Assembly: GCA_964651335.1 (NCBI GenBank)
Contig: CAZYVT010000010.1
Span: forward strand, 25,834 to 89,833
Direction: 5' to 3'
DNA length: 64,000 bases
Source of the DNA: 2-02-FULL-66-14 sp964651335
GTDB taxonomy: Bacteria; Pseudomonadota; Gammaproteobacteria; Burkholderiales; SG8-39
Under the pieces are notes generated by a model. That model made no database searches, had not been told where the DNA came from, and saw only the letters and a list, made by a program, of their open reading frames with translations. Positions 51,156-61,102 of the stretch are shown here, in pieces (position 1 is the stretch's first letter; every line of letters starts with the position of its first letter). The position numbers and the translations under genes are program-made.

Positions 51156-52886
51156 ATGTCGAGCGTTTCCTCCACGGTCTCCCCACCACACGTCAACGAG
51201 TCGTTCGCCGCACTGTTCGAAGAAAGCCTGACACGCAAGGAAATGCGGGTAGGCGAAGTCATCACTGCAGAGATCGTCAGCGTGGACGACAACTTTGTGG
51301 TCGTGAATGCCGGTCTCAAATCGGAAAGCGTGATTCCGCTCGAGGAGTTCCGCAACGACGCGGGCGAACTCGACATCAAGCCCGGCGACTTTGTTTCGGT
51401 GTCGATCGAGGCGCTCGAAGACGGCTACGGTGCGACGCGCTTGTCGCGCGACAAGGCCAAGCGCCTCGCTGCCTGGATGGAGCTGGAAAAAGCGCTCGAG
51501 ACCGGCGAGAAGGTCCAGGGCGTCATCACCGGCAAGGTGAAAGGCGGCCTGACCGTGATGACCCGGGGCATTCGCGCGTTCCTGCCGGGGTCGCTGGTCG
51601 ATCTGCGCCCGGTGAAGGACACCACGCCCTACGAGGGCAAGCAGATGGAGTTCAAGGTCATCAAGCTCGATCGCAAGCGCAACAACGTGGTCGTGTCACG
51701 GCGCGCGGTGCTCGAGGCGACCGCCGGTGCCGAGCGCGAGGCGCTGCTCTCCACGCTGCAGGAAGGCGCGGTGGTCAAGGGTGTGGTGAAAAACATCACG
51801 GATTACGGCGCGTTCGTGGACCTCGGAGGGATCGACGGCCTGCTGCACATCACCGACCTGGCATGGCGGCGCGTCAAGCACCCGACCGAGGTGGTGAACG
51901 TCGGCGACGAAGTGACCGCAAAGGTCCTCAAGTTCGACACCGAGAAGAATCGGGTGTCGCTCGGCCTGAAGCAGCTCGGCGAGGACCCCTGGGTGGGAAT
52001 CGGGCGCCGCTACCCGCAGGGCACACGTCTGTTCGGCAAGGTGACCAATCTGACGGACTATGGCGCATTCGTCGAAGTCGAGTCCGGCATCGAAGGTCTG
52101 GTCCACGTCTCCGAGATGGACTGGACCAACAAGAACGTGCATCCGTCGAAGGTGGTGCAGGTGGGCGACGAGGTCGAGGTGATGATCCTCGAGATCGACG
52201 AGGAGCGCCGCCGCATCTCGCTCGGCATGAAGCAGTGCATGCCGAACCCGTGGGAGGATTTCGCGCGCGAGTTCAAGAAGGGCGATCGCGTCAGGGGCAG
52301 CATCAAGTCGATCACCGACTTCGGCGTGTTCGTCGGATTGCCCGGCGGCATCGACGGGCTGGTGCATCTCTCGGACCTGTCCTGGAGCGAAGCGGGCGAG
52401 GACGCGGTCAGGAAATTCAAAAAGGGCGATGAGCTCGAGGCGGTCGTTCTCTCGATCGATGTCGAACGCGAGCGCATTTCGCTGGGCGTCAAGCAGCTGG
52501 AAGGCGATCCGTTCACCAACTTCATCGCCAGCCATGACAAGAACAGCGTGGTGCAAGGCAGCGTGAAATCGGTCGACGCGAAGGGTGCGGTGATCGCGCT
52601 CACCCCCGAGGTCGAGGGATACCTGCGCGCATCGGAATTTTCACGCGAGCGGGTGGAGGATCTGCGCGGGCAACTCAAGGAGGGCGACTCGGTGCAGGCG
52701 ATGATCACCAACGTCGACCGCAAGAACCGCTCGATCAATCTTTCGGTAAAGGCGAAGGATCTTGCCGAGGAGACCGAGGCGATGAAGCAGTTGCGGACCG
52801 AGAATGCCGCGGCAAGCGCCGGTGCGACCAACCTGGGTGCGCTGCTTCGCGCGAAGCTCGACAAGGGCAATCCCAGCGAGCAGTAG
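51156..52886 (+). CDS. rpsA: 30S ribosomal protein S1
   Basis: 576 residues. Six S1 RNA-binding repeats; repeated YGAFVDLGGIDGLLHITDL-like blocks at about residues 205, 290 and 380 are plain to see. The N-terminus SFAALFEESLTRKEMRVGEVI matches betaproteobacterial S1. ATG at 51156 is chosen over an upstream in-frame ATG at 51096 because the family start aligns there. Confidence 0.97.
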   Translation: MSSVSSTVSPPHVNESFAALFEESLTRKEMRVGEVITAEIVSVDDNFVVVNAGLKSESVIPLEEFRNDAGELDIKPGDFVSVSIEALEDGYGATRLSRDKAKRLAAWMELEKALETGEKVQGVITGKVKGGLTVMTRGIRAFLPGSLVDLRPVKDTTPYEGKQMEFKVIKLDRKRNNVVVSRRAVLEATAGAEREALLSTLQEGAVVKGVVKNITDYGAFVDLGGIDGLLHITDLAWRRVKHPTEVVNVGDEVTAKVLKFDTEKNRVSLGLKQLGEDPWVGIGRRYPQGTRLFGKVTNLTDYGAFVEVESGIEGLVHVSEMDWTNKNVHPSKVVQVGDEVEVMILEIDEERRRISLGMKQCMPNPWEDFAREFKKGDRVRGSIKSITDFGVFVGLPGGIDGLVHLSDLSWSEAGEDAVRKFKKGDELEAVVLSIDVERERISLGVKQLEGDPFTNFIASHDKNSVVQGSVKSVDAKGAVIALTPEVEGYLRASEFSRERVEDLRGQLKEGDSVQAMITNVDRKNRSINLSVKAKDLAEETEAMKQLRTENAAASAGATNLGALLRAKLDKGNPSEQ

Positions 52887-52922
52887 CCGGGCCGTCCTGA
52901 CGATTAGAAAGGAACCGCCGTC

Positions 52923-53255
52923 GTGACGAAGTCCGAACTGATCGCGCGGCTTGCGCAGCGCTACCCGCAGCTCGTGGCCAAGGACGCGGAGTATGCGGTG
53001 AAGATGATCCTTGACGCGATGACGCACTCGCTGGTCGGCGCCAACCGCATCGAGATCCGCGGCTTTGGCAGCTTCGGCCTCAATTACCGCCCGCCGCGCG
53101 TCGGGCGCAATCCGAAATCGGGCGAAAAAGTGCACGTGCCCGAGAAATACGTGCCGCATTTCAAGGCCGGGAAGGAACTGCGCGAGCGCGTCGATTCCGC
53201 CCCGGTCGCGCCGTCCCGCCCGGCCCAACGGCAGCCGCGGACAGCCCAGCAATAG
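52923..53255 (+). CDS. ihfB: Integration host factor subunit beta
   Basis: 110 residues. HU/IHF fold: MTKSELIARLAQRYPQLVAK, then RIEIRGFGSFGLNYRPPRVGRNPKSGEKV with the DNA-intercalating proline loop. GTG start with AAAGGA upstream. It follows rpsA as in related genomes and has a slightly long Pro/Gln tail. Confidence 0.96.
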   Translation: MTKSELIARLAQRYPQLVAKDAEYAVKMILDAMTHSLVGANRIEIRGFGSFGLNYRPPRVGRNPKSGEKVHVPEKYVPHFKAGKELRERVDSAPVAPSRPAQRQPRTAQQ

Positions 53256-53297
53256 AGGCAAGGGCGGCGGCGAGCGCCCTTGCACCCGCATTCGAGC

Positions 53298-53588
53298 ATG
53301 CGTGTCCTCACCTGGACGATCCGGCTGGCCATTTTTCTGTTCCTGCTCGCGTTCGCGGCCAGGAATACCGAGCCGGTCACGCTCCGTTTCTATTTCGACC
53401 TCGCGTGGCAGATGCCGCTGGTCGTGCTTGTGCTCGCGTTTTTCGTCGCCGGAGCGCTGCTCGGCCTGGCGGCCGCGCTCGGCATGCTGATCCGCCAGCA
53501 GCGCGAAATCGCGAGGCTGGCGCGCGACACGCGTGCGCAGACGGTCGAAGCGCCGCGCGCCGAACCTCCGCCCGCGGCCGAAGGATGA
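53298..53588 (+). CDS. lapA: Lipopolysaccharide assembly protein A
   Basis: 96 residues with two membrane helices (LTWTIRLAIFLFLLAFAARN and PLVVLVLAFFVAGALLGLAA) and a short cytoplasmic tail, the DUF1049/LapA layout. ATG at 53298 fits the family; a TTG at 53280 would add six residues. It directly precedes lapB, its partner in controlling LpxC turnover. Confidence 0.88.
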   Translation: MRVLTWTIRLAIFLFLLAFAARNTEPVTLRFYFDLAWQMPLVVLVLAFFVAGALLGLAAALGMLIRQQREIARLARDTRAQTVEAPRAEPPPAAEG

Positions 53589-53620
53589 GAAGCCGGAGAC
53601 CCGTCTCCCGCGCCCGAGAA

Positions 53621-54799
53621 ATGGATTTCGAGTACTGGTGGCTGCTAGGTTTTCCGCTGTTCTTCGGCCTCGGCTGGCTTGCCGCGCGCGTCGACATCCG
53701 GCACCTGGTACGCGAGTCGCGCGCGCTTCCGCGGTCGTACTTCCGCGGACTCAATTTCCTGCTTAGCGAGCAGCCGGACAAGGCGATCGAGGCGTTCATC
53801 GAAGTCGTCAAGGTGGATCCGGAGACCGTCGATCTGCACTTCGCGCTCGGCAGCCTGTTCCGGCGGCGCGGCGAGTACGACCGCGCGATCCGGATGCACC
53901 AGAATCTGATCGAGCGCGTCGATCTCGCGCCGGAGCAGCGCGCCAACGCGCTGTTCGAGCTCGGGCTGGACTATCTGAAGGCGGGCATCCTCGATCGCGC
54001 CGAGGACGTGTTCGGCCGGCTCGTCGAGGGTTCGCGAGCGATCGAAGCGCGGGGCTATCTGCTCGAAATCTATCAGGCCGAGAAGGAGTGGCAACAGGCG
54101 ATCGACATGGCGCGCCGGACCGAGTCGGACTCCGGCGAATCGCGAGCGCGGGAAATCTCGCATTTTCTGTGCGAGCTCGCCGCGAACGAGACCATGTATT
54201 CGCGGCCGGACGCTGCGCGCACGCACCTTGAGCATGCGCTCGTGGGGTACCGCACGTGCGTGCGCGCGAGCATACAGCTCGGCGACCTCGAGCGCACGGC
54301 GAGAAAGACGGAGCGTGCGATAGAGAGCTGGAAACGCATCGAATCGCAGAACCCGGCCTATCTCGCGCTCGTCGCGCCGCGGCTGCTCGAAGCGCACCGC
54401 GATGCGGGGCGGCTGGAGGAGGGCCTCACCCTGATTACCGGGTATCTCGAGCGCTATCCGTCGCTCGACCTGCTTGACGCCGTGTTCCAGTACACGCTGG
54501 ACGCAAAGGGCGCGGGAGCCGCCTATAAGCTCGTGCGCGACGAGTTGCGCAGGAATCCGACGCTGCTGGGCCTCGACCGGCTGCTCGAGGCACAGATCGT
54601 GGGCGATGCGCATCCCGAGCGCCGGCGCGACCTGGAGCTCGTGCGCAGCCTCGTGCACAGCCACACCCGCAAGCTCGCGCGCTATCGCTGCGAGAATTGC
54701 GGCTTCAAGGCGCGCCAGTTCCACTGGCGCTGCCCGGGCTGCGGCGGCTGGGAAACGTATCCGCCGCGCCGCTCCGAGGAGTTCGACCTGACGCCGTGA
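53621..54799 (+). CDS. lapB: Lipopolysaccharide assembly protein B
   Basis: 392 residues: an N-terminal membrane anchor (MDFEYWWLLGFPLFFGLGWL), tetratricopeptide repeats across residues 40-340 (for example PETVDLHFALGSLFRRRGEY) and a C-terminal rubredoxin-like zinc domain (CENCG ... CPGCGG). In E. coli LapB targets LpxC to FtsH and so limits LPS synthesis. ATG at 53621 is used; ATG 53585, overlapping lapA, would add 12 basic residues. Confidence 0.94.
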   Translation: MDFEYWWLLGFPLFFGLGWLAARVDIRHLVRESRALPRSYFRGLNFLLSEQPDKAIEAFIEVVKVDPETVDLHFALGSLFRRRGEYDRAIRMHQNLIERVDLAPEQRANALFELGLDYLKAGILDRAEDVFGRLVEGSRAIEARGYLLEIYQAEKEWQQAIDMARRTESDSGESRAREISHFLCELAANETMYSRPDAARTHLEHALVGYRTCVRASIQLGDLERTARKTERAIESWKRIESQNPAYLALVAPRLLEAHRDAGRLEEGLTLITGYLERYPSLDLLDAVFQYTLDAKGAGAAYKLVRDELRRNPTLLGLDRLLEAQIVGDAHPERRRDLELVRSLVHSHTRKLARYRCENCGFKARQFHWRCPGCGGWETYPPRRSEEFDLTP

Positions 54800-54837
54800 G
54801 AACGCGGAATCGAATGATTTCAGAACGGAAGCCCTGA

Positions 54838-56163
54838 ATGAACGTCACCATCATTGGAACCGGGTACGTCGGCCTGGTCACCGGAGCGTGCCTTGCCGAC
54901 ACGGGGAACCACGTGTTCTGCCTCGACCTCGATGCCGCCAAGGTCCGCACGCTCAACGACGGCGGGATCCCGATCTTCGAGCCTGGGCTGGAGCCCGTGG
55001 TGCGCAGGAACCGGGCCGCCGGCAGGCTGGTCTTCTCAGCCGATGTCGCGGCCAGCGTGCGACACGCAACCCTGCAGTGCATCGCCGTAGGCACCCCGCC
55101 CGACGAGAACGGGTCGGCCGACCTGCGGCACGTGCTGGCAGCGGCGCGAGAGGTCGGCCGGCACATGGACGGGTACCGCGTGATCGTCGACAAATCCACG
55201 GTTCCCGTCGGCACCGCGGACCGGGTCCGCGCGGTCGTCGCCGAAGCGCTCGGCGCACGCGGCGCCAGGCACGAGTTCAGCGTGGTGTCGAACCCCGAAT
55301 TCCTCAAGGAGGGCGATGCGGTCGAGGATTTCATGCGTCCGAACCGCATCATCGTGGGTTCGGACGACGAACGCGCGGGCAGGCTCCTGCGCGAGCTGTA
55401 CGCGCCGTTTCAGCGCAATCACGAACGCCTGATGCTGATGAGCGTGCGCTCGGCCGAACTGACCAAGTACGCTGCAAACGCCATGCTCGCCACCCGCATC
55501 TCGTTCATGAACGAGCTTGCCAACCTCGCCGAGCGGCTGGGAGCGGATATCGAGGAAGTCCGTCGCGGCATCGGCTCGGACCCGAGGATCGGATATCACT
55601 TTCTGTACGCGGGAGCCGGTTTCGGCGGCTCGTGTTTTCCAAAGGACGTGAAGGCGCTGCAGCGCACCGCGGAAGAGGCCGGACGGCCGCTCGGCGTGCT
55701 CGCCGCGGTCGAGCGGGCAAACGAGGCGCAAAAGCGCGTGCTTGCGGAGAAGATCCGGACGCGCTTCGGAGGTGATCTCGCCGGCCGGCGCTTCGCGCTC
55801 TGGGGGCTCGCGTTCAAGCCGAATACGGACGACATGCGCGAGGCCCCGAGCCGCGCCCTGATCGCGGACCTGCTCGCGGCAGGCGCATCGGTCCGCGCCT
55901 ACGATCCGGTGGCGCGCGCGGAGGCGCGCAGGATCTTCCAGGCAGAACGGCGCGTCGAAATCGTCGATTCGGCGATCGAATGCCTGTCGGGCTGCGACGC
56001 GCTCGCCATCGTCACCGAGTGGCAGGAGTTCAGAAGCCCGGATTTTGCCGAACTCCTGCGCCGCTTGAGGACGCCGGCGATTTTCGACGGTCGCAACCTC
56101 TATGATCCGGTAGCGGTGCGCGCGCAGGGAATCGAGTACTTCCCCATCGGCAGGCCCGCATGA
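54838..56163 (+). CDS. ugd: UDP-glucose 6-dehydrogenase
   Basis: 441 residues. NAD-binding GTGYVGLVTGACLADTG at the N-terminus, catalytic Cys in GAGFGGSCFPKDVKAL, and the UDP-binding C-terminal domain (LWGLAFKPNTDDMREAPS). Makes UDP-glucuronate for surface polysaccharide or lipid A modification. Neighbouring heptose genes make it part of an envelope cluster. Confidence 0.96.
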   Translation: MNVTIIGTGYVGLVTGACLADTGNHVFCLDLDAAKVRTLNDGGIPIFEPGLEPVVRRNRAAGRLVFSADVAASVRHATLQCIAVGTPPDENGSADLRHVLAAAREVGRHMDGYRVIVDKSTVPVGTADRVRAVVAEALGARGARHEFSVVSNPEFLKEGDAVEDFMRPNRIIVGSDDERAGRLLRELYAPFQRNHERLMLMSVRSAELTKYAANAMLATRISFMNELANLAERLGADIEEVRRGIGSDPRIGYHFLYAGAGFGGSCFPKDVKALQRTAEEAGRPLGVLAAVERANEAQKRVLAEKIRTRFGGDLAGRRFALWGLAFKPNTDDMREAPSRALIADLLAAGASVRAYDPVARAEARRIFQAERRVEIVDSAIECLSGCDALAIVTEWQEFRSPDFAELLRRLRTPAIFDGRNLYDPVAVRAQGIEYFPIGRPA

Positions 56164-56182
56164 GCGTACTGGCGGAGCAGAA

Positions 56183-57103
56183 GTGAAGAGCCCCGACATG
56201 CGCAGGGCGCGGGTGCTGGTCGTCGGCGACGTGATGCTCGACCGCTACTGGTTCGGCGATGTGTCGCGCATTTCGCCCGAAGCACCGGTACCGGTGCTGC
56301 GCTTCAGGAAGCAGGAGGAGCGCCTCGGCGGAGCGGCCAACGTGGCGAACAACTGCGCGCAGCTCGGGGCGAGAACGCAGCTGCTTTCGGTGATCGGAAC
56401 GGACGAACCAGGTGACCGGCTTGCGACGCTCGTGGAACAGGCGGGAATCCGGGCGAGCCTTCATCGGGACGCCAGGATCCCTACCACGGTCAAGCTCAGA
56501 GTCCTTTGCAAACAGCAGCTTCTGAGAATCGACTTCGAGATTCCGCCGTCGCGGGAGGTGCTCGCGTCCAAGCTCATCGACTTCAGGGCGGCGCTCGCGT
56601 CCTGCAACGTCGTGATTCTCTCGGACTACGGCAAAGGCGGGTTGACGCACATCGCGAAGATGATCGGGCTCGCACGCGCGGCCGGAAAGCGTGTGCTGGT
56701 GGACCCGAAGGGTGACGACTGGTCGCGCTACAGGGGCGCGCACGTCGTAACACCCAATCGCATCGAGCTGCGCGACGTCGTCGGCAGCTGGAAAACCGAA
56801 GCCGACCTCGAACGGCGTGCGCAGAAGCTGCGTCGGCGGCTGGGACTGGAAGCGCTGCTGCTCACGCGCGGCGAGGAGGGCATGACGCTGTTCCGCGCCG
56901 GGCGCGCGCTTCACGTCCGCGCCGAGGAGCGCGAGGTGTACGATGTGAGCGGTGCGGGCGACACGGTGATCGCAGCGCTCGGCACGATGCTTGCGGCGGG
57001 GGTTCGGCTCGAGCAGGCGGTGCGCATAGCGAATCGCGCCGGGGGCATAAAAGTCGCGAAGCTCGGCACCGCCGTCGTCACCAGAAAGGAACTGTTCGGA
57101 TAG
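56183..57103 (+). CDS. rfaE1: D-glycero-beta-D-manno-heptose-7-phosphate kinase
   Basis: 306 residues, pfkB-type sugar kinase. VVGDVMLDRYWFGDVSRISPEAPVPVL and VSGAGDTVIAALGTMLAAG (anion hole and catalytic Asp) are as in the HldE kinase domain. The adenylyltransferase domain of HldE is absent, so it is the separate kinase form; the rfaE2 partner is not in the window. GTG start. Confidence 0.95.
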   Translation: MKSPDMRRARVLVVGDVMLDRYWFGDVSRISPEAPVPVLRFRKQEERLGGAANVANNCAQLGARTQLLSVIGTDEPGDRLATLVEQAGIRASLHRDARIPTTVKLRVLCKQQLLRIDFEIPPSREVLASKLIDFRAALASCNVVILSDYGKGGLTHIAKMIGLARAAGKRVLVDPKGDDWSRYRGAHVVTPNRIELRDVVGSWKTEADLERRAQKLRRRLGLEALLLTRGEEGMTLFRAGRALHVRAEEREVYDVSGAGDTVIAALGTMLAAGVRLEQAVRIANRAGGIKVAKLGTAVVTRKELFG

Positions 57104-57105
57104 CC

Positions 57106-58098
57106 ATGGTTTACGTCGTCACCGGCGCCGCCGGCTTCATCGGCTCACGGCTGGTCGCCGCGCTGAACCGCGAGGGGATCACCGCGATCCTCGCCGTGGA
57201 CAACCTGCAAAGCGCGGACAAATTCCGTAACCTCGCGGGCTGCGAGATCGAGGACTATCTCGACAAGCGCGAGTTCCTGGAGCGCGTCGCGGCGAACCAG
57301 TTCGAGGGCGCGGTCGAGGCGGTGCTGCATCAAGGCGCGTGCTCGGACACGATGCAGAGCGACGGCCGCTACATGATGGAGAACAATTATCGCTATTCGC
57401 GGGTGCTGCTCGACTGGTGCCAGGATGAGGAGGTGCCCTTCCTGTACGCGTCCTCGGCGGCGGTGTACGGCGGCGGACGCAAGTTCTCCGAGGAGCGCCC
57501 GAACGAGGCGCCGCTCAACATCTACGCCTACTCGAAGTTCCTGTTCGACCAGTACGTGCGCCGGAGACTTGCCGGCCGCACCAGCCAGATCGCAGGGCTG
57601 CGCTACTTCAACGTCTACGGCCCGAATGAAGCGCACAAGGGACGCATGGCCTCGGTCGCGTTCCATGCCTGGAGCCAGTTCACGAGCGAGGGGCGCGTAC
57701 GGCTGTTCGTCGGCTCGGACGGAACCGCGGACGGCGAACAGCGGCGCGACTTCGTGCACGTCGACGACGTGGTGAATGTCAACCTCCATTTCCTGGAAAA
57801 TCCGGAGGTGTCCGGCGTCTACAACTGCGGCACCGGCCGGGCGCAGAGCTTCAACGACGTGGCGAGCGCGGTGATCAACGCGGTGCGCGAAGCGCGCGGC
57901 GAGCAGCCTCTTGCGCTCGCCGCGCTCGCCTCGCAGGGGCTGATCGAATATATCGCGTTTCCGCCGCAGCTTGCCGGCAAATACCAGAGCTTTACTCAGG
58001 CGGACCTCGCTCTGCTGCGCGGGGCCGGCTATCCCGGCGAGTTCATGACCGTGGAACAAGGGGTCGCGGCGTACGTCAGGAATCTGCTGAAGCAATGA
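57106..58098 (+). CDS. hldD: ADP-L-glycero-D-manno-heptose 6-epimerase
   Basis: 330 residues, extended SDR. VVTGAAGFIGSRLVAALN binds NADP; YAYSKFLFDQYVRR gives the catalytic Tyr and Lys. Converts the D,D- to the L,D-heptose nucleotide for the LPS inner core. Starts two bases after rfaE1 and overlaps cysM by four bases. Confidence 0.97.
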   Translation: MVYVVTGAAGFIGSRLVAALNREGITAILAVDNLQSADKFRNLAGCEIEDYLDKREFLERVAANQFEGAVEAVLHQGACSDTMQSDGRYMMENNYRYSRVLLDWCQDEEVPFLYASSAAVYGGGRKFSEERPNEAPLNIYAYSKFLFDQYVRRRLAGRTSQIAGLRYFNVYGPNEAHKGRMASVAFHAWSQFTSEGRVRLFVGSDGTADGEQRRDFVHVDDVVNVNLHFLENPEVSGVYNCGTGRAQSFNDVASAVINAVREARGEQPLALAALASQGLIEYIAFPPQLAGKYQSFTQADLALLRGAGYPGEFMTVEQGVAAYVRNLLKQ

Positions 58099-58994
58099 GA
58101 AAGACCGTCGAGGACTTCATCGGCGACACGCCGCTGGTGCGGCTGCAGCGCTTGCCGGGCGCGGAGAACGAGAAAGCGGGAAACGTGCTGCTCGCCAAGC
58201 TCGAGGGCAATAACCCTGCGGGTTCGGTGAAGGACCGGCCGGCGATTTCGATGATCCGGCGTGCCGAGGAGCGCGGGGCGATCAGGAAGGGCGACACTCT
58301 GATCGAGCCCACCTCGGGCAATACCGGGATCGCGCTGGCGATGGCCGCCGCGATTCGCGGCTACCGCATGGTGCTCATCATGCCCGAGCACCTGTCGGTC
58401 GAGCGGCGCCAGACGATGCGCGCCTTCGGTGCCGAGATCGTCCTCACGCCACAGAAGGGAGGCATGGAGGGCGCACGCGATCTCGCGGAAAAGATGGTGC
58501 GCGAGGGCAGGGGGATCATGCTCGACCAGTTCGCCAACCCGGACAATCCGCTTTCCCACTACGAGGGCACCGGCGCCGAGATCTGGCGCGATACCGGCGG
58601 CCGGATCACGCACTTCGTTTCCTCGATGGGGACCACCGGCACGATCATGGGCTGCTCGCGCTTCTTCAAGGAGAAGAATCCGGGCATCCAGATCGTCGGC
58701 TGCCAGCCGGAGGAGGGCTCTCAGATCCCCGGCATCCGCAAGTGGCCGGAGGCGTACCTGCCGAGGATCTACGACAAGGCGCGCGTCGACCGGCTGGAGT
58801 ACGTGAGCCAGGCGGACGCGGAGGACATGGCGCGGCGCCTTGCTCGCGAGGAAGGGATCTTTGCGGGAATTTCGTCGGGCGGCGCGGCGTGCGTCGCGCT
58901 GCGCGTCGCGAAGACGTTGAAGAACGCCGTGATCGTCACCATCATTTGCGACCGCGGAGACCGTTACCTCTCGACCGGCGTATTTCCGGACTAG
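58095..58994 (+). CDS. cysM: Cysteine synthase B
   Basis: 299 residues, PLP enzyme making cysteine from O-acetylserine and sulfide or thiosulfate. NPAGSVKDRPA carries the PLP lysine and EPTSGNTGIALAM the phosphate-binding loop. The conserved order hldD-cysM supports CysM rather than CysK. Confidence 0.94.
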   Translation: MRKTVEDFIGDTPLVRLQRLPGAENEKAGNVLLAKLEGNNPAGSVKDRPAISMIRRAEERGAIRKGDTLIEPTSGNTGIALAMAAAIRGYRMVLIMPEHLSVERRQTMRAFGAEIVLTPQKGGMEGARDLAEKMVREGRGIMLDQFANPDNPLSHYEGTGAEIWRDTGGRITHFVSSMGTTGTIMGCSRFFKEKNPGIQIVGCQPEEGSQIPGIRKWPEAYLPRIYDKARVDRLEYVSQADAEDMARRLAREEGIFAGISSGGAACVALRVAKTLKNAVIVTIICDRGDRYLSTGVFPD

Positions 58995-58995
58995 C

Positions 58996-59775
58996 TTGAC
59001 CCCGGTCCTCGCATTCGACATCGAGACGGTGCCCGACTGCGCCGGCATCCGGCGCCTGCATGATCTTCCGGAGGAGCTGCCCGACCAGGAAGTCGCCGAG
59101 GTCGCGTTCCAGCGGCGGCGCACCCAGACCGGGAACGATTTCCTGCCTCCCCACCTGCAGCGCGTGATCGTGATTTCCTGCGTCCTGCGCGATGCCGAGG
59201 GCGTCCAGGTCTTTTCGATCGGAGAGCCCGAGCGCGACGAGCGCGCCGCGATCCAGAAGTTCTTCGACGGCATCGAGAAGCTCACGCCGCAGCTCGTGTC
59301 GTGGAACGGCGGCGGCTTCGACCTTCCGGTGCTGCAATCCCGGGGCCTGATCAATGGCGTCGTCGCGCCGCAATACTGGGAGCTCGGCGACGAGGACAGG
59401 GAGTTCCGGTACAACAATTACATCAGCCGTTACCACACGCGCCACATCGATCTGATGGATCTCCTGGCGCAATACCAGCCGCGCAACAACGCCCCGCTCG
59501 ACGAGGTGGCGCAGCTCGCAGGGCTTCCCGGCAAGATCGGCATGTCCGGCGCGGGCGTATGGCGGCAATATCTCGACGGTGGAATCGAGCAGATCCGCAA
59601 CTACTGCGAAGCGGATTGCGCCAACACCTATCTGCTTTGGCTGCGATTCCAGTTGATGCGCGGCGTGCACACTGCGGAGCACTACAAGCGGGAATGCACG
59701 CAGTTTCGCGACTGGATCGGCAGACAGGACGCGCCGCGCTGGCGCGAGTTCCTGAAGCGTTGGAAGGGTCCCTGA
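58996..59775 (+). CDS. PolB-like 3'-5' exonuclease
   Basis: 259 residues of the family annotated as predicted 3'-5' exonuclease related to the PolB exonuclease domain. LAFDIETVPD gives the DEDD motif I acidic pair, SWNGGGFDLPVL motif II, and EADCANTYLL motif III. TTG at 58996 is one base after the cysM stop. Role is probably DNA repair or nucleic-acid processing; not characterised. Confidence 0.88.
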   Translation: MTPVLAFDIETVPDCAGIRRLHDLPEELPDQEVAEVAFQRRRTQTGNDFLPPHLQRVIVISCVLRDAEGVQVFSIGEPERDERAAIQKFFDGIEKLTPQLVSWNGGGFDLPVLQSRGLINGVVAPQYWELGDEDREFRYNNYISRYHTRHIDLMDLLAQYQPRNNAPLDEVAQLAGLPGKIGMSGAGVWRQYLDGGIEQIRNYCEADCANTYLLWLRFQLMRGVHTAEHYKRECTQFRDWIGRQDAPRWREFLKRWKGP

Positions 59776-61052
59776 AACTCGCCGTCGCGTCGCTGGACGC
59801 GGAAGGCCGGGGCGTGGCGCGCAACCCGGAGAGCAAGGTGGTCTTGGTCGAAGGCGCGCTGCCGGGCGAAATCGTCGAGGCGGAGTTCGTGCGCGGCAAG
59901 CCCTCCTACGACCTGATGCGCACCGTCGCGATCCTGCGCGAGTCGGCCGCGCGCCGCGAGCCGCGCTGCCCGTACTTCGGCGTCTGCGGCGGCTGCGCCA
60001 CGCAGCACGCGGACGCGCGCACCCAGGTGGCGGCCCAGCAGCGCTGGCTGGAAGATTGCCTGGCCCGGATCGGCAAGGTATGCGCCGAATCGCTCCTGCC
60101 GCCGCTCTACGGCGAGGAGTGGGGCTATCGCCAGCGGGCGCGCCTTTCGGTGCGGTACGTGGCGAGAAAGAGCGGCGCGCTGGTGGGGTTCCGGGAGCGC
60201 CGCTCCACCCATGTCGCCGACATGACGAGCTGCGAAGTGCTGCCGCCCCACGTCTCGGCGCTCATCCCGCGGCTACGCTTGCTCGTCGGCAGGCTCACCA
60301 TCCGCGAGCGGCTGCCGCAGATCGAAGTGGCGGCCGGCGAGAATGCATCGGTCCTGGTATTCCGCCACCTGCTTCCCCTCGCTCCAGGCGACAAGGCTCT
60401 GCTCGGGGAATTCGCCGAGAGTTCGGGGGTCCATGTCTGGCTGCAACCGGGAGGCCCCGATACCGCGCATCCGTTCGTACCGCCCGATTCTTCGCTGCAA
60501 TATTCGCTGCCCGAGTTCGGTGTGCACATCGCGTTCCGGCCCACCGACTTTACGCAGGTCAACCAGGGCATGAACCGCGCGCTGGTCTCGCGCGCGGTCC
60601 GGCTGCTCGATCCGCAGCCCGGCGAGCGGATCGGCGATCTGTTCTGCGGGCTGGGGAACTTCTCCCTGCCGATCGCCACCCGAGGGGCAATCGTGACCGG
60701 GATCGAGGGAAGCCCGATCCTCGTCGCGCGCGCCCGCGAGAATGCCGCGCTGAACGGCCTCGACGCGAGGTTCGAGGCGATCAACCTGTCGTTGGCGGGC
60801 TTTACCGCGCTGGGTCCCTTCGACAAGTTGCTGGTCGATCCACCGCGTGAAGGTGCGGTCGAGGCGATGAAGGTGTTGCCGCAGGAGTGGCCGCGCCGGA
60901 TCGTGTACGTGTCGTGCGACCCGGCGACGCTGGCGCGCGACGCGGCGTTGCTGGTGCGCGTGAAGGGCTTCCGTCTGGCGGCGGCGGGGGTGGTCAACAT
61001 GTTTCCCCACACTGCGCACGTCGAGTCGATTGCGCTGTTCGAGCGGCCGTAA
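59760..61052 (+). CDS. rlmD: 23S rRNA (uracil-1939-C5)-methyltransferase
   Basis: About 430 residues: TRAM domain (residues 5-60), [4Fe-4S] cysteines in CPYFGVCGGCATQH, SAM motif IGDLFCGLGNFSLP, LLVDPPREGA and the catalytic Cys in VYVSCDPATLARD. No ATG is available at the start: TTG 59760 or CTG 59772, both overlapping the exonuclease gene. Ends at a perfect hairpin terminator. Confidence 0.95.
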   Translation: MEGSLKLAVASLDAEGRGVARNPESKVVLVEGALPGEIVEAEFVRGKPSYDLMRTVAILRESAARREPRCPYFGVCGGCATQHADARTQVAAQQRWLEDCLARIGKVCAESLLPPLYGEEWGYRQRARLSVRYVARKSGALVGFRERRSTHVADMTSCEVLPPHVSALIPRLRLLVGRLTIRERLPQIEVAAGENASVLVFRHLLPLAPGDKALLGEFAESSGVHVWLQPGGPDTAHPFVPPDSSLQYSLPEFGVHIAFRPTDFTQVNQGMNRALVSRAVRLLDPQPGERIGDLFCGLGNFSLPIATRGAIVTGIEGSPILVARARENAALNGLDARFEAINLSLAGFTALGPFDKLLVDPPREGAVEAMKVLPQEWPRRIVYVSCDPATLARDAALLVRVKGFRLAAAGVVNMFPHTAHVESIALFERP

Positions 61053-61055
61053 AGC

Positions 61056-61080
61056 AAAAGGCGCCCGCAGGCGCCTTTTT
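61056..61080. terminator. Bidirectional rho-independent terminator
   Basis: A perfect ten-base stem (AAAAGGCGCC / GGCGCCTTTT) with a CGCA loop, and A- and T-runs on either side, between the convergent rlmD and BI-1 genes; it would work on both strands. Confidence 0.95.
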
Positions 61081-61102
61081 CACCGATCGAGGCTGGTCTG
61101 AC